A stretch of 64,000 nt of DNA. Source: DATATV01 sp036268615. GTDB lineage: Bacteria; Actinomycetota; Actinomycetes; Mycobacteriales; Pseudonocardiaceae. Under the pieces are notes generated by a model. The model worked only from the letters and a program-made list of their open reading frames with translations. It made no database searches and had not been told where the DNA came from. Numbering within the stretch: the stretch's first letter is position 1; every line of letters starts with the position of its first letter. The stretch covers positions 124,001 through 188,000 of the forward strand of contig DATATV010000007.1 of assembly GCA_036268615.1 (NCBI GenBank), read 5' to 3'. The position numbers and the translations under genes were made by a program. Shown piece by piece: positions 1-8,127 of the stretch.

Positions 1-955
1 CGGGTGTCAGCGCGGTCAGTTCGTCGAGCACGCGGTCGTTGGCGGTGTCGTACTGGGTGATGTAGGTGCGGTTGCCGGGGTGCCGGTCGGCCCGGGCCTC
101 GGAGATGGCCAGGGTGACGGCCAACCGGGCGAGCACCAGCTCACCGAGGATGTCGACCTCCTCCGGGCTCAGCGGCCGTTGCCGCTGGTAACCGCGCAGC
201 ACGGCGTCGGCCAGCTCCCAGACGCCCAGTTCCTGCTGGTCGGCGGTGTTGCGCAGGACCGAGGTGAGGGTCGCCGCGAGATCGCAGACGGCGGCGGTGT
301 GGTGCATGTCGCCGATGTCGATGACGCCGGTCACCAGGCCCTGGTCGGCCAGGACGTTGGTGAGCGTGACGTCCGCGTGCTGAAGTCCGGCGGGCAGCAG
401 ACGACTGGCCCGCAGCGCGGGTTCGACGCGAGCCGCGATGTCGACCAGCGCGCCGCGCACCCGGCCGGCCGCCACCACCGTCGGCAGCCGACGGATGTCC
501 CAGTCGATCGTCCGCCCGCCCGCGGGGTGGAAGTAGCCCTGGAGCGCGCGGCTGGTTCGGGCGGCGATCGCACCGACCTGCTCGGCGAGCGCAACGGTGA
601 TCACCTGGCCCTCCAGCGCCGTGCCGGGCAGCACGGTGATCAGCCGAACCAGGCAGGACCGGCCGGTGTCATCGTCCGCGCGCTCCACCGCTGCCCCGGA
701 CCGGCTCGGCACGATCCGGGGCAGGGCAAGGTCGGGATCAGCCTGCCGGACATGGTCAAGGGCGCCGACCTCCATGTCGAGCGCCTGCGGGTCCTCGGCC
801 GGGTTGGACACCTTCAGCACGAACTGCCCGTCGACCAACACGTTCAGGTCGCGCTCGCTCGCCAGCGGACGAAGCTGTGGCTCCGCGACGGACCAACTAC
901 CGGCGAGCAGTTCGGCCAGCCGCTCGGCCGAGAACACGGGAGCGGGGTCGGTCAT
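1..955 (-). CDS. Aminoglycoside phosphotransferase-fold (APH) kinase, C-terminus outside window
   Basis: The reading frame is open from an ATG at 955 through the window edge, so about 318 residues are visible and the stop is missing. The APH catalytic loop HADVTLTN (residues about 193-200) is present, followed by GVIDIGDM, which matches the magnesium-binding IDxxD-type motif. A diverged N-lobe lies before it. APH-fold enzymes phosphorylate small alcohols or amino alcohols using ATP. The gene is last in a transcription unit behind an aldehyde dehydrogenase and a cupin, which favours a catabolic kinase (hydroxylysine-kinase-like) over antibiotic resistance. The substrate is inferred only. Confidence 0.75.
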   Translation of the reverse strand, partial: MTDPAPVFSAERLAELLAGSWSVAEPQLRPLASERDLNVLVDGQFVLKVSNPAEDPQALDMEVGALDHVRQADPDLALPRIVPSRSGAAVERADDDTGRSCLVRLITVLPGTALEGQVITVALAEQVGAIAARTSRALQGYFHPAGGRTIDWDIRRLPTVVAAGRVRGALVDIAARVEPALRASRLLPAGLQHADVTLTNVLADQGLVTGVIDIGDMHHTAAVCDLAATLTSVLRNTADQQELGVWELADAVLRGYQRQRPLSPEEVDILGELVLARLAVTLAISEARADRHPGNRTYITQYDTANDRVLDELTALTP

Positions 956-972
956 CACGTCACCGGTGCGGG

Positions 973-1392
973 TCACGCGCGGTCCTGGTCCGACAGGTGC
1001 GCGAAGGTCTCGCCGGTCGCGCACAGCGTCCTGGTGACCTCAAGGCCGCCGTACACCCAGTAGATCCGCATCACCGAGTCGCCGCGGTTGCTGAAGCGAT
1101 GCGGCACGCCGGCCGGCACCCAGGTGTTGACGCCGGCGGCCACGTCGAACGTGTCCTCGCCGATGGTCACCGTCGCCTCGCCGTCGAGGACCAGCACGTT
1201 CTCCTCGACGTTGTGGGTGTGCAGCGGAATGGAGGTGCCCACCTCGAACACGGTGATTCCGGTGGTGACCGAGGAGGTCTGCGAGTTCCACCGGCCGACG
1301 TAGGGCAGGGTGGTCACCCCGCTGCCCCGGTCGAACGGGGTGACCAGCTCCGGTCGGATGAGCAGGCTGGGCGGGGACGGCACTGCTGCCAT
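973..1392 (-). CDS. Small cupin-domain protein
   Basis: The protein is 139 residues and a single cupin barrel. Motif 1 is visible as PLHTHNVEENVLVLDGE and motif 2 as WVPAGVPHRFSN, supplying the His/Glu set that usually binds one metal ion. The ATG at 1392 has an A/G-rich ribosome site (GAAAGGGAAAA) just upstream. The gene lies 35 bp after the aldehyde dehydrogenase and 17 bp before the APH-fold kinase, so the three are probably co-transcribed. Cupins of this size are either sugar or small-molecule isomerases/dioxygenases or ligand sensors, and the sequence does not decide which. Confidence 0.8.
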   Translation of the reverse strand: MAAVPSPPSLLIRPELVTPFDRGSGVTTLPYVGRWNSQTSSVTTGITVFEVGTSIPLHTHNVEENVLVLDGEATVTIGEDTFDVAAGVNTWVPAGVPHRFSNRGDSVMRIYWVYGGLEVTRTLCATGETFAHLSDQDRA

Positions 1393-1427
1393 GAGAAGTT
1401 TTCCCTTTCTGCGCAAGGAGAACCGGA

Positions 1428-2825
1428 TCAGGCCGGCTGCTCGACCCACCAGCTGCGGGTGTTGGTGAACTCGCGGATACCGGCCAGCGCGAGTTCCCGA
1501 CCGTAGCCACTGCGGCGCGTGCCGCCGAAGGGCAGCCGGGGATCGGAGGCCACCACGGCGTTCACGAACACCGAGCCCGAGCGGATCCGACCGGCCACCG
1601 CCCGCCCGCGCGCCAGGTCGCGGGTCCACACGCTGGCGCCGAGCCCCCACGGCGTGTCGTTGGCCAGTCGGACGGCGTGCTCGTCGTCCTCGGCAGGTGT
1701 CACCACGGCGACCGGACCGAAGGTCTCCTCCGCCCACACCGGCATCGTCGGGGTCACCTCGGTCAGTACGGTCGGCGCGTAGAAGAAGCCGGGCCCGGGG
1801 AGGCGATGCCCGCCGGTCAGCACGGTGGCGCCCGCCGCGACCGACTCGTCCACCTGCCGCTGCACGGACTCGACCAGGTCGGCCCGGGCCATCGGGCCGA
1901 TCCGGGTCGCCGGGTCGGTCGGGTCGCCGACCGCCAGCGTGCCGACCGCCTCGGTCAGCCGCTCGACGAAGTCGTCGAAGATCGGCTGCGCCACGATGAA
2001 ACGCTTGGCGGCGATGCAGGTCTGGCCGCCGTTGGCGAACCGGGCGCGCACCGCCTGCTCGACCGTGCGGGCCGGATCGGCGTCGGCGAGTACCACGAAC
2101 GGGTCCGAACCGCCCAGCTCCAGCACGGACTTCTTGACCGCCTGCCCGGCCGCCGACCCGATCGCCGCGCCGGCTCGCTCGCTGCCGGTGACCGTGACGG
2201 CGTCCACCCGGTCGTCGGCGATCAGCCGCTGCACGAACGGAGCCACGTCGTCCGGCGCGAGCAGCAGCACCTCGAACACCCCGGCGGGCAGCCCGGCGGC
2301 GGTCAGCACGTCGGCCAGGGCCAGTGCGCAGCCGGAGGTGTTCGGGGCGTGCTTGAGGATCGCCGCGTTGCCCGCCGCCAGGGTCGGTGCGGCGAACCGG
2401 ATCACCTGGAACAGCGGGAAGTTCCACGGCATCACCGCCAGCACGGTGCCGATCGGCTCGTAGGACACCCAACTTCCGTGCGCCTGGGTGGCGACCGGCT
2501 CGTCGGCCAGCAGAGCCGGGCCGTTGCCGGCGTAGTAGTCGAAGGTGAGCGCGCACTTCTCCACTTCGGCGCGCGCTTCGGTGAGCGGCTTGCCCATCTC
2601 GGCGGTGATCAGTTCGGCCAGCGTCTCCCGTCGTTCCCGGAGCGTGGTCGCGGCCCGGCCGAGCACGGTCGCGCGGTCGGCCGGGGCTGCGGCCGACCAG
2701 CCGGTACGGGCGGTCGCGGTCGCGTCCAACACCTGCTCGACCTCGGCCCAGGTGGCGGTGGGGTACTTCGCGAGCACGTCCCCGGTGGCCGGGTTGACGG
2801 TGGTGATCACGGTATCGATCCTCAC
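1428..2825 (-). CDS. NAD(P)-dependent aldehyde dehydrogenase, succinate-semialdehyde dehydrogenase-like
   Basis: The protein is 465 residues, full length for the ALDH superfamily. The catalytic cysteine is Cys270 in GGQTCIAAKRF, and the general base is Glu236 in LELGGSDPF. The nucleotide-binding stretch MPWNFPLFQVIRFAAPTLAAG is present, as is the C-terminal PFGGTRRSGYGRE motif. The short form resembles GabD/YneI-type semialdehyde dehydrogenases that oxidise an aldehyde to an acid with NAD(P)+. It is the first gene of an operon with a cupin and an APH-fold kinase. A palindrome about 65-80 bp upstream is a candidate operator. Substrate specificity is not readable from sequence alone. Confidence 0.88.
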   Translation of the reverse strand: MRIDTVITTVNPATGDVLAKYPTATWAEVEQVLDATATARTGWSAAAPADRATVLGRAATTLRERRETLAELITAEMGKPLTEARAEVEKCALTFDYYAGNGPALLADEPVATQAHGSWVSYEPIGTVLAVMPWNFPLFQVIRFAAPTLAAGNAAILKHAPNTSGCALALADVLTAAGLPAGVFEVLLLAPDDVAPFVQRLIADDRVDAVTVTGSERAGAAIGSAAGQAVKKSVLELGGSDPFVVLADADPARTVEQAVRARFANGGQTCIAAKRFIVAQPIFDDFVERLTEAVGTLAVGDPTDPATRIGPMARADLVESVQRQVDESVAAGATVLTGGHRLPGPGFFYAPTVLTEVTPTMPVWAEETFGPVAVVTPAEDDEHAVRLANDTPWGLGASVWTRDLARGRAVAGRIRSGSVFVNAVVASDPRLPFGGTRRSGYGRELALAGIREFTNTRSWWVEQPA

Positions 2826-2881
2826 TTCACGGCTGCTCTGAATCGGCTACTTCAGCGCTCGACGTCTCCGAACATGCCGTT

Positions 2882-2905
2882 ACACTGTAGCACTGGTTCC
2901 AGTGT
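2882..2905. promoter_or_regulatory. Palindromic operator candidate upstream of the aldehyde dehydrogenase operon
   Basis: CACTGGTTCCAGTG at 2891-2904 is a perfect 14-bp inverted repeat. It is overlapped by a second pair, ACACTG at 2882-2887 and CAGTGT at 2900-2905. The site lies in the only AT-enriched stretch between the monooxygenase stop and the ALDH start, where a promoter reading leftward would be. The regulator that uses it is not identifiable. Confidence 0.5.
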
Positions 2906-2940
2906 GAGGATAAAATGTAATGGTCGTTACGAACGCGCGT

Positions 2941-4296
2941 TCACCGGGCAGACGTGGCGAGACGTGACCCAACAGGGCCGAACCACCGGCGCAGCGCCGC
3001 GTCCAGGCCCGGTCCACCCGCCCAGACCACATACCCGTCCGGCCGGACGAGCCGCGGTCCCGCCCCGTCCCGGACCTCGACCCGATCGCCCCAACCCGTG
3101 GGCAGCGACGCGCCGACGAGCACCGCCCGGCCGTCGCGCGCGGCCGGGACATCGGTGGCGCGACCGGTGGTGCGGGGATAGGCGATCCCGATGCCGGACA
3201 GCTCCGACGCGGTGGTGCGGCGGGCATCGGGGACAGCGAGCAGTCCGGTGATGATCTCGCGCACCGCGGCCGCGTCGGGGTCGGGGATGCCGAGCACCGC
3301 CTGCGCCCGCGTGCTGACCAGGACCCGGGCCGCGATCGGATGACGCTCGTCGTGGTAGCTGTCGAGCAGCTCGTCGGGGGCGTGTCCGCGGACCTGCGCG
3401 GCCAGCTTCCAGCCGAGGTTCACCGCGTCCTGTAGACCCAGATTGAGCCCCTGGCCGCCGACCGGGAGATGGATGTGCGCGGCATCGCCCGCGAACAGCA
3501 CCCGGCCGTGCCGGTAGCGCTCCAGCTGCCGCGCCGCGTCGCCGAACCGCGAGGCCCAGATCACCTCGCCCACCTCGATCGCCGGGCCGTGCGCGGCGGT
3601 CAGCGCCCGCTGCAACTCGCCGGCCGTGACCGGCGCGTCCCGGTCGAGCCGTTGCTGCTCCTCGCCGACCACGACCACGCGATAACGCCCGCCGGACAAC
3701 GGCAACAGGAACCCCGACTCGGCCGACGGAAGCTGCCAGTCCTCGGCCAGTCCGGCGGGTTTGCCGGCGAGCCTGAGGTCGGCGACGACCAGCGAGTACC
3801 GCGCCGAACTGCCGGGGAACGCGGCCCCCAGCAACGTCCGGACCGTGCTGTGCCCGCCGTCGGCCGCGACCAGCCACCCCGCCCGGTGAACCTGCCCGCC
3901 GGCGGTGACGGTGACGCCCTCGTCGTCCTGCGCCACGGCGGTGACGGCCGCACCCCGCAGCACCGGCGTGCGCAGCCGCGCCTCGATCGCCGCGGCGACG
4001 TGCGCCTGTTCGATGCCGAGTTGGTACGGGAAAGGCGTCGGCAGGTCGGTGTAGTCGATCGGGATGCCGGAGAAGTGCCCCGCGGGCAGCCGCGCCTCGA
4101 TGTGCGGCTCGATCGCGGCGAGCAGGCCGCGATCGGCCAGCACCTCGACCGAGCGGGGTTGCAGGGCGAGTGCCTTGGACTGCGTTGTCGGTCGGGGGTC
4201 GCGTTCCAGGACCAGCACGTCGAGCCCGGCGCGCTCCAGCTCGAACGCGGTCAGCAGGCCGGTCGGCCCACCGCCCGCCACCAGGACCTCAGGCAT
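2941..4296 (-). CDS. FAD-dependent aromatic-ring monooxygenase (PHBH family)
   Basis: The protein is 451 residues. It opens with the FAD ADP-binding motif VAGGGPTGLLTA and contains GDAAHIHLPVGGQGLNLGLQDA, the second FAD motif of class A flavoprotein hydroxylases such as the RdmE/MhpA/TetX-like group. The C-terminal thioredoxin-like extension typical of the longer members is short. It probably uses NAD(P)H and oxygen to hydroxylate an aromatic or polyketide-like substrate. Its ATG overlaps the end of the membrane-protein gene by 8 bp, so it is translationally coupled into the TetR-controlled operon, suggesting inducible detoxification. Confidence 0.87.
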   Translation of the reverse strand: MPEVLVAGGGPTGLLTAFELERAGLDVLVLERDPRPTTQSKALALQPRSVEVLADRGLLAAIEPHIEARLPAGHFSGIPIDYTDLPTPFPYQLGIEQAHVAAAIEARLRTPVLRGAAVTAVAQDDEGVTVTAGGQVHRAGWLVAADGGHSTVRTLLGAAFPGSSARYSLVVADLRLAGKPAGLAEDWQLPSAESGFLLPLSGGRYRVVVVGEEQQRLDRDAPVTAGELQRALTAAHGPAIEVGEVIWASRFGDAARQLERYRHGRVLFAGDAAHIHLPVGGQGLNLGLQDAVNLGWKLAAQVRGHAPDELLDSYHDERHPIAARVLVSTRAQAVLGIPDPDAAAVREIITGLLAVPDARRTTASELSGIGIAYPRTTGRATDVPAARDGRAVLVGASLPTGWGDRVEVRDGAGPRLVRPDGYVVWAGGPGLDAALRRWFGPVGSRLATSAR

Positions 4297-5041
4297 CGAG
4301 GTGCTCCTTGTTGATGTACCAGACGTGCCAGGCGATCAGGCAGGCCAGCATCGCGAACCACTGCACGTTGGTGACCAGCGAGATGAGGTCGATCGGCAGT
4401 GTGTAGACGAGCACGACGTGCGCCACGGCGCTGGTCAACAGCACCGCACCCCACGCGGCCGTGTTGATGCGCATCCCGCGCCGGAACCGGGCGTCGGTGT
4501 CCCAGCGGGCCACCCACGCGGCCGCCCCCTCGGCGCCGCGCTTGATCTCGGCGATCGTGCGACCCAACGTGAGCTGGGCCGGCCTGCCGACGAACACGGT
4601 GACCAGCATCCAGATGCCGAACAGGCCACCCAGCGCGGCGGTCCACCCCTCGCGGATCGCCAGGGTGCGCGGGTCGTCCGACAGCAGGCCGAGCACGACG
4701 GAGAGCACCAGGACGCTCAACGTCACCAGGGCGGTCAGGTCGACCTTGCGCTTCCGCACCATGGTCCACACCGTGTACGGCGCGGCGACCAGGATGCCGG
4801 CCATCAACGCCCACCACTGGCTGACGCCCGCGGCGCGCAGACCGTAGAACAGCGCCATCGGCACGACCACCTCGAACACGACGGTCAGCACGTTGGCCCG
4901 GATCACCCGGCGCAGGCCCTCGTCGCCCGCGGTCTTCTGTTCGGCCGCGGTTTTCTGGTCGGACATGACTTTCTGGTCGGACGCGACCTTGTCGTCGGAC
5001 ACGGCCGCCTGTTCGGACACGGGCCTCTCGTCGGTCATCAT
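4289..5041 (-). CDS. VC0807-type polytopic membrane protein
   Basis: The protein is 250 residues. Residues about 1-40 are hydrophilic and carry a degenerate repeat (SDDK, SDQK, SDQK, AEQK). About five or six hydrophobic helices follow, including VVFEVVVPMALFYGLRAAG and LTALVTLSVLVLSVVLGLL. The pattern matches the VC0807/DUF3159-like family often found next to TetR genes, whose function is unknown. The start overlaps the TetR stop (ATGA) and the 3' end overlaps the monooxygenase start, so the three are one unit. It may be a permease or an accessory membrane component, but no transport motif is visible. Confidence 0.75.
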   Translation of the reverse strand: MMTDERPVSEQAAVSDDKVASDQKVMSDQKTAAEQKTAGDEGLRRVIRANVLTVVFEVVVPMALFYGLRAAGVSQWWALMAGILVAAPYTVWTMVRKRKVDLTALVTLSVLVLSVVLGLLSDDPRTLAIREGWTAALGGLFGIWMLVTVFVGRPAQLTLGRTIAEIKRGAEGAAAWVARWDTDARFRRGMRINTAAWGAVLLTSAVAHVVLVYTLPIDLISLVTNVQWFAMLACLIAWHVWYINKEHLDA

Positions 5042-5640
5042 GCTGTTCCCCCCTCGGGATCGGGTGCGGTCGCCCGCACATACAGGTCGGCGAGCTCACG
5101 GCCCAGGCGGGCCAGCTCGGTGGGTTCCGGGACGTTGGCGGCCGCGGTGGCGACGACGGCGTCCAGGCCGCTGGTGAAGGCCAGCGCCACGGTCCACGCG
5201 TCGAACGGGCGGAAGACGCCGGCCGCCTGTCCGGTGCGGAAGTGCTCGTGGAACAGGGCGAGCCGCCCGTTGACGGCAGGGCTCTGCGAGCCGGCGTTCT
5301 TCACCAGGTCGATCAGCGCCCGGACGGCGGCGGGGTGCTCGCCGACGAGCGCGACGTTCGACTCGACGTAGGCGCGCAGCTGGGCGACGTGGCCTTCGGC
5401 GGCGTCGATGCGGGGCTCCATGAACGCCCCGGTCACCTGCTCGATCTCGGCGACGCACGCCGCGAGCAGGTCCTCCTTGCCCTGGAAGTGGTAGCTGATC
5501 ATGCCGGTGCTGGACAGTCCGGCGTGCTTCGCGATCCGGCTGAACGACGCCTTGGCGTAGCCGTCCTCGGCGATCACCTCGATCGCCGCCGTCACGATCT
5601 GGGCTCGTCGGCCCGACTCGGTGAACGTTCTTGCTCGCAT
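5038..5640 (-). CDS. TetR/AcrR-family transcriptional regulator
   Basis: The protein is about 200 residues from the ATG at 5640. The N-terminal helix-turn-helix reads GYAKASFSRIAKHAGLSSTGMISYHFQGKEDLLAAC, the classic TetR DNA-binding domain, followed by an all-helical ligand domain. A TTG six bases earlier would add two residues, but the ATG is preferred. The gene leads the operon with a membrane protein and an FAD monooxygenase. A 36-bp nested inverted repeat covers its start codon, so autorepression relieved by a small ligand is likely. The ligand is unknown. Confidence 0.9.
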   Translation of the reverse strand: MRARTFTESGRRAQIVTAAIEVIAEDGYAKASFSRIAKHAGLSSTGMISYHFQGKEDLLAACVAEIEQVTGAFMEPRIDAAEGHVAQLRAYVESNVALVGEHPAAVRALIDLVKNAGSQSPAVNGRLALFHEHFRTGQAAGVFRPFDAWTVALAFTSGLDAVVATAAANVPEPTELARLGRELADLYVRATAPDPEGGTA

Positions 5641-5666
5641 GAGCAAAATTTAGCTCACCCGAGCAA
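5631..5666. promoter_or_regulatory. Nested palindromic TetR operator overlapping the tetR start
   Basis: The outer arms are TTGCTCG (5631-5637) and CGAGCAA (5660-5666). The inner arms are TGAGC (5640-5644) and GCTCA (5653-5657), around the AT core AAAATTTA. All four arms share one symmetry axis. The site spans the start codon of the TetR gene, so binding would block both transcription and access of the ribosome. There is no clear Shine-Dalgarno sequence before the ATG, so the message may be leaderless. Confidence 0.7.
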
Positions 5667-5703
5667 AACGCGCAAGCCGCACCGAACCGGCTCGTCCGAC
5701 AGA

Positions 5704-6942
5704 TCAGCTGGGCGAAGCGGCTGTTGCCAGCTCAGGCGCGGAATCCTGGCGGCGGGGCAGCAGCAGCGGGCTGACGAGAATCAGCAGTCCGGCGACCGTG
5801 AGAGCCGTGCGTGGGCTGGTGGCGCCGGCGAGCAGCCCGCCCAGCGCGGTGAACACGGCGATCGCGGCGCTGCTGCTGATCGACCAGGCCGACAGGGTGC
5901 GGGCGATCCGGTCCGGGGGAGTCTGTTCGAGTCGATAGGTGGCCAGTACCGGGCTGAACAGGCTCATGCTGATGATGATCGCGAATTCGACGGCCGTCAC
6001 GGTCACGAGGCCGACGACACCGGGCCGGACGAAGGCGAGGCCGATCAGCCAGACCGCGCGCAGGGTGCCGACGGTACGGAAGATCCGGTGTCGGCCGTAG
6101 CGCGCCACGGCCCGGCGGGCCAGCCGTGAGCCGAGGAAGCCGCCGACGCAGGGGGCGGCGAAGGCGAGGCCGTACTGCCAGGGCGGGAAGCCGAGCTGGC
6201 CCAGCAGCAGCACCGCCAGCAGTGGCTCGGTGGTCATGATCAGTCCGCTGACGAGCAGGTTGTTGAAGTAGAGCGCCCGCAGCCCGGGATGGGTCAGGAT
6301 GTGCCGCCAACCGTCGAGCAACTCGCCGGCCCGGACCCGGCCCCTGTCGGTTCGCCGCAGGGGTTCTTCCCGGCCGCGGATCGCGGTGATTCCCAGTGCG
6401 GAGAACAGGTAGCTGAGCGCGTCGGCCAGCACGGTGGTCACCGGCCCGAACAGGCCGATCGCCGCTCCGCCCAGCGGCGGTCCGACCGCGATCGAACTCC
6501 ACGTCGTCGACTCGAACCGCGCGCCGGCCACGAGCAGGTCCGCCGGCCGGACGAGGTCCCTGAGGTAGGCGCCGCTGGCCGCGTTGAAAGCGATCCTGGC
6601 CGCGGCGGTCACCGCCGAGACGACGAGCAGCTGGACAAAACTGAGGCGGCCCAAGGCATAGGCGACCGGGATGGTCAGCATGACCGCGAACCGGGCCAGG
6701 TCCATGACGATCATCACCGGCCGCTTGCGTCGAAACTCCACCCACGGCCCGAGCGGCAACGCGATCAGCGCGCCCACCGCGGGCCCCACCGCGGACAGCG
6801 TGGACACCTGCGCCGGGCCGGCCCGCAACACCAGCACGGCGATCAGTGGGAACGCCCCGAATCCGAGCCCGGAGCCGTAGGCGCTGATCGCGTAGGCCGT
6901 CCACAGCCAGCCGAACTGCCGGCCGAGGGATCGTCTGGCCAT
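5704..6942 (-). CDS. MFS transporter (EntS/MFS_3-like)
   Basis: The protein is about 412 residues with roughly 12 hydrophobic segments. The start is placed at ATG 6942 because GGGAGG lies 10-11 bases upstream; a GTG one codon earlier is also possible. The N-terminus WLWTAYAISAYGSGLGFGAFPLIAVLV and the cytosolic loop EFRRKRPVMIVMDLARF fit the MFS_3 group, which includes enterobactin and macrolide exporters. It is transcribed divergently from a LysR regulator across a 130-bp intergenic region, and that regulator probably controls it. The exported compound is unknown. Confidence 0.85.
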   Translation of the reverse strand: MARRSLGRQFGWLWTAYAISAYGSGLGFGAFPLIAVLVLRAGPAQVSTLSAVGPAVGALIALPLGPWVEFRRKRPVMIVMDLARFAVMLTIPVAYALGRLSFVQLLVVSAVTAAARIAFNAASGAYLRDLVRPADLLVAGARFESTTWSSIAVGPPLGGAAIGLFGPVTTVLADALSYLFSALGITAIRGREEPLRRTDRGRVRAGELLDGWRHILTHPGLRALYFNNLLVSGLIMTTEPLLAVLLLGQLGFPPWQYGLAFAAPCVGGFLGSRLARRAVARYGRHRIFRTVGTLRAVWLIGLAFVRPGVVGLVTVTAVEFAIIISMSLFSPVLATYRLEQTPPDRIARTLSAWSISSSAAIAVFTALGGLLAGATSPRTALTVAGLLILVSPLLLPRRQDSAPELATAASPS

Positions 6943-7038
6943 CACGTTCACACCTCCCGGTTCGCACAACCCGCCGTTGCCGGGCCCGATCAAAGCAAGG
7001 CCAAAACTCCCGGTCAAACAACCGAAACGGTGGTGAGC

Positions 7039-7055
7039 CACAACGTTCTGTTGTG
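7039..7055. promoter_or_regulatory. Inverted repeat in the MFS/LysR divergent promoter
   Basis: CACAAC and GTTGTG form a perfect 6-bp inverted repeat separated by GTTCT. It lies just before the LysR coding region and about 100 bp from the divergent MFS start, a usual place for a LysR recognition site. This is a candidate only. Confidence 0.4.
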
Positions 7056-7072
7056 TGAGTAGGGTTCGCCGG

Positions 7073-8020
7073 GTGGATCTCGACGCCGTGCGCACCTTCG
7101 TCGCCGCCGCGGACACCGGCCAGTTCCAGGAAGCGGCCGCGGTGCTGTCGATCACCCAGCAGGCCGTGTCCAAGCGCGTCGCCGCGTTGGAGAAGGACCT
7201 CGGTGTGCGCCTGTTCACCCGCACGGCGCGTGGAGCCCAGCTCACCATCGACGGCCGGACTTTCCTGCCACACGCCCGTGAACTCCTCCGGGTGGCGGAG
7301 CGGGCCGACGCGTCCGTGCGTCCGGGCCGGCGCGCGCTGCGCATCGACGTGGTCAACCGGCGGGTCGCGACAGCGGGGCTTCTCCAGGACTTCTACCGGA
7401 TGCATCCGGAGATCGAGTTGGATGTCGTGACCCTGGACGCCGACGTCGACGCTGCCGTCGCCGCTGTCGAGGCCGGCACGGTCGACGCGACCTTCCACGG
7501 CGTTCCCGCCCGGCGGCAGCTGCCCGAGGCGATCAGGGCCGCCCGGGTGATCGACGAGGCGCACCAGCTGCTCGTCGGACCCCGGCACGCGCTGGCCAAT
7601 GCGCGCTCCGTCACGCCGGGGCAACTCGCCGGCCACCGAATCTGGATGCCCGGCCTGGCTGCCCGCGGCGAGGTGGCGGTCTACTACGACGAACTGGCGA
7701 CCGCATTCGGCCTGACGATCGATGTTGTCGGACCCGTCTTCGGCAACGAGGCACTGCTGGCCGAGATCGCCGACTCCGCGGACCTCGGCACCCTGGTCGG
7801 CGAACGCTCGCGGTATCTGTGGCCGGACAGCTACGACCTGCGGCGCATACCGGTGCGTGGCCCGACGCCGGTCTACCCGATGTCGCTGATCTGGCGCGCG
7901 GACAACCCGCATCCCGCGCTGCTCGCTCTTCGCGACCACCTCGGTGCGCGCCGGGTCCAGGCCGCCGATATGGAGATCTGGCTGCCGAACTGGGGGCAGC
8001 GATCAACCGCGAGGCCGTGA
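7073..8020 (+). CDS. LysR-family transcriptional regulator
   Basis: The protein is 315 residues from GTG 7073; a GTG at 7055 would add six. The winged HTH reads FVAAADTGQFQEAAAVLSITQQAVSKRVAALEKDLGVRLF and is followed by a periplasmic-binding-protein-like effector domain. The start at 7073 is preferred because LysR proteins begin just before the DAVRTF helix and because the 7055 codon lies inside the inverted repeat. It is divergent from the MFS transporter and most likely regulates it. Confidence 0.88.
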   Translation: MDLDAVRTFVAAADTGQFQEAAAVLSITQQAVSKRVAALEKDLGVRLFTRTARGAQLTIDGRTFLPHARELLRVAERADASVRPGRRALRIDVVNRRVATAGLLQDFYRMHPEIELDVVTLDADVDAAVAAVEAGTVDATFHGVPARRQLPEAIRAARVIDEAHQLLVGPRHALANARSVTPGQLAGHRIWMPGLAARGEVAVYYDELATAFGLTIDVVGPVFGNEALLAEIADSADLGTLVGERSRYLWPDSYDLRRIPVRGPTPVYPMSLIWRADNPHPALLALRDHLGARRVQAADMEIWLPNWGQRSTARP

Positions 8021-8067
8021 ACCCTCCCGCGGTCCGCCCGACTTGCCGGACCGGCCGAATCGCGTAA

Positions 8068-8111
8068 CTTCCTAGGAAGACGACTTCCTGGGAAGCTCGC
8101 TTCCCAGGAAG
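8068..8111. promoter_or_regulatory. Triple palindromic operator upstream of the MarR gene
   Basis: Three 12-bp palindrome-like units start at 8068 (CTTCCTAGGAAG), 8084 (CTTCCTGGGAAG) and 8100 (CTTCCCAGGAAG), exactly 16 bp apart. The first is perfectly symmetric, and the second and third are mirror images of each other. They end 16 bp before the MarR start codon. Repeated sites at fixed phasing suggest cooperative binding of MarR dimers and autoregulation. Confidence 0.75.
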
Positions 8112-8127
8112 GACCGAGGGAGGAATC

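Noticed and set aside
80..1063. Long plus-strand open frame opposite the APH-fold kinase, and many similar long antisense frames (for example 1677-3251, 16027-17736, 24591-26378, 59732-61774).
   Set aside because: They are by-products of strong third-position GC bias. They have Arg/Gly/Pro-rich composition, no family motifs, and lie over genes with clear domain evidence.
4940..5030. The repeated SDQK-type DNA in the membrane-protein gene, considered as a CRISPR-like or mobile repeat.
   Set aside because: The units are short, imperfect and in frame, so they are an ordinary low-complexity protein segment.
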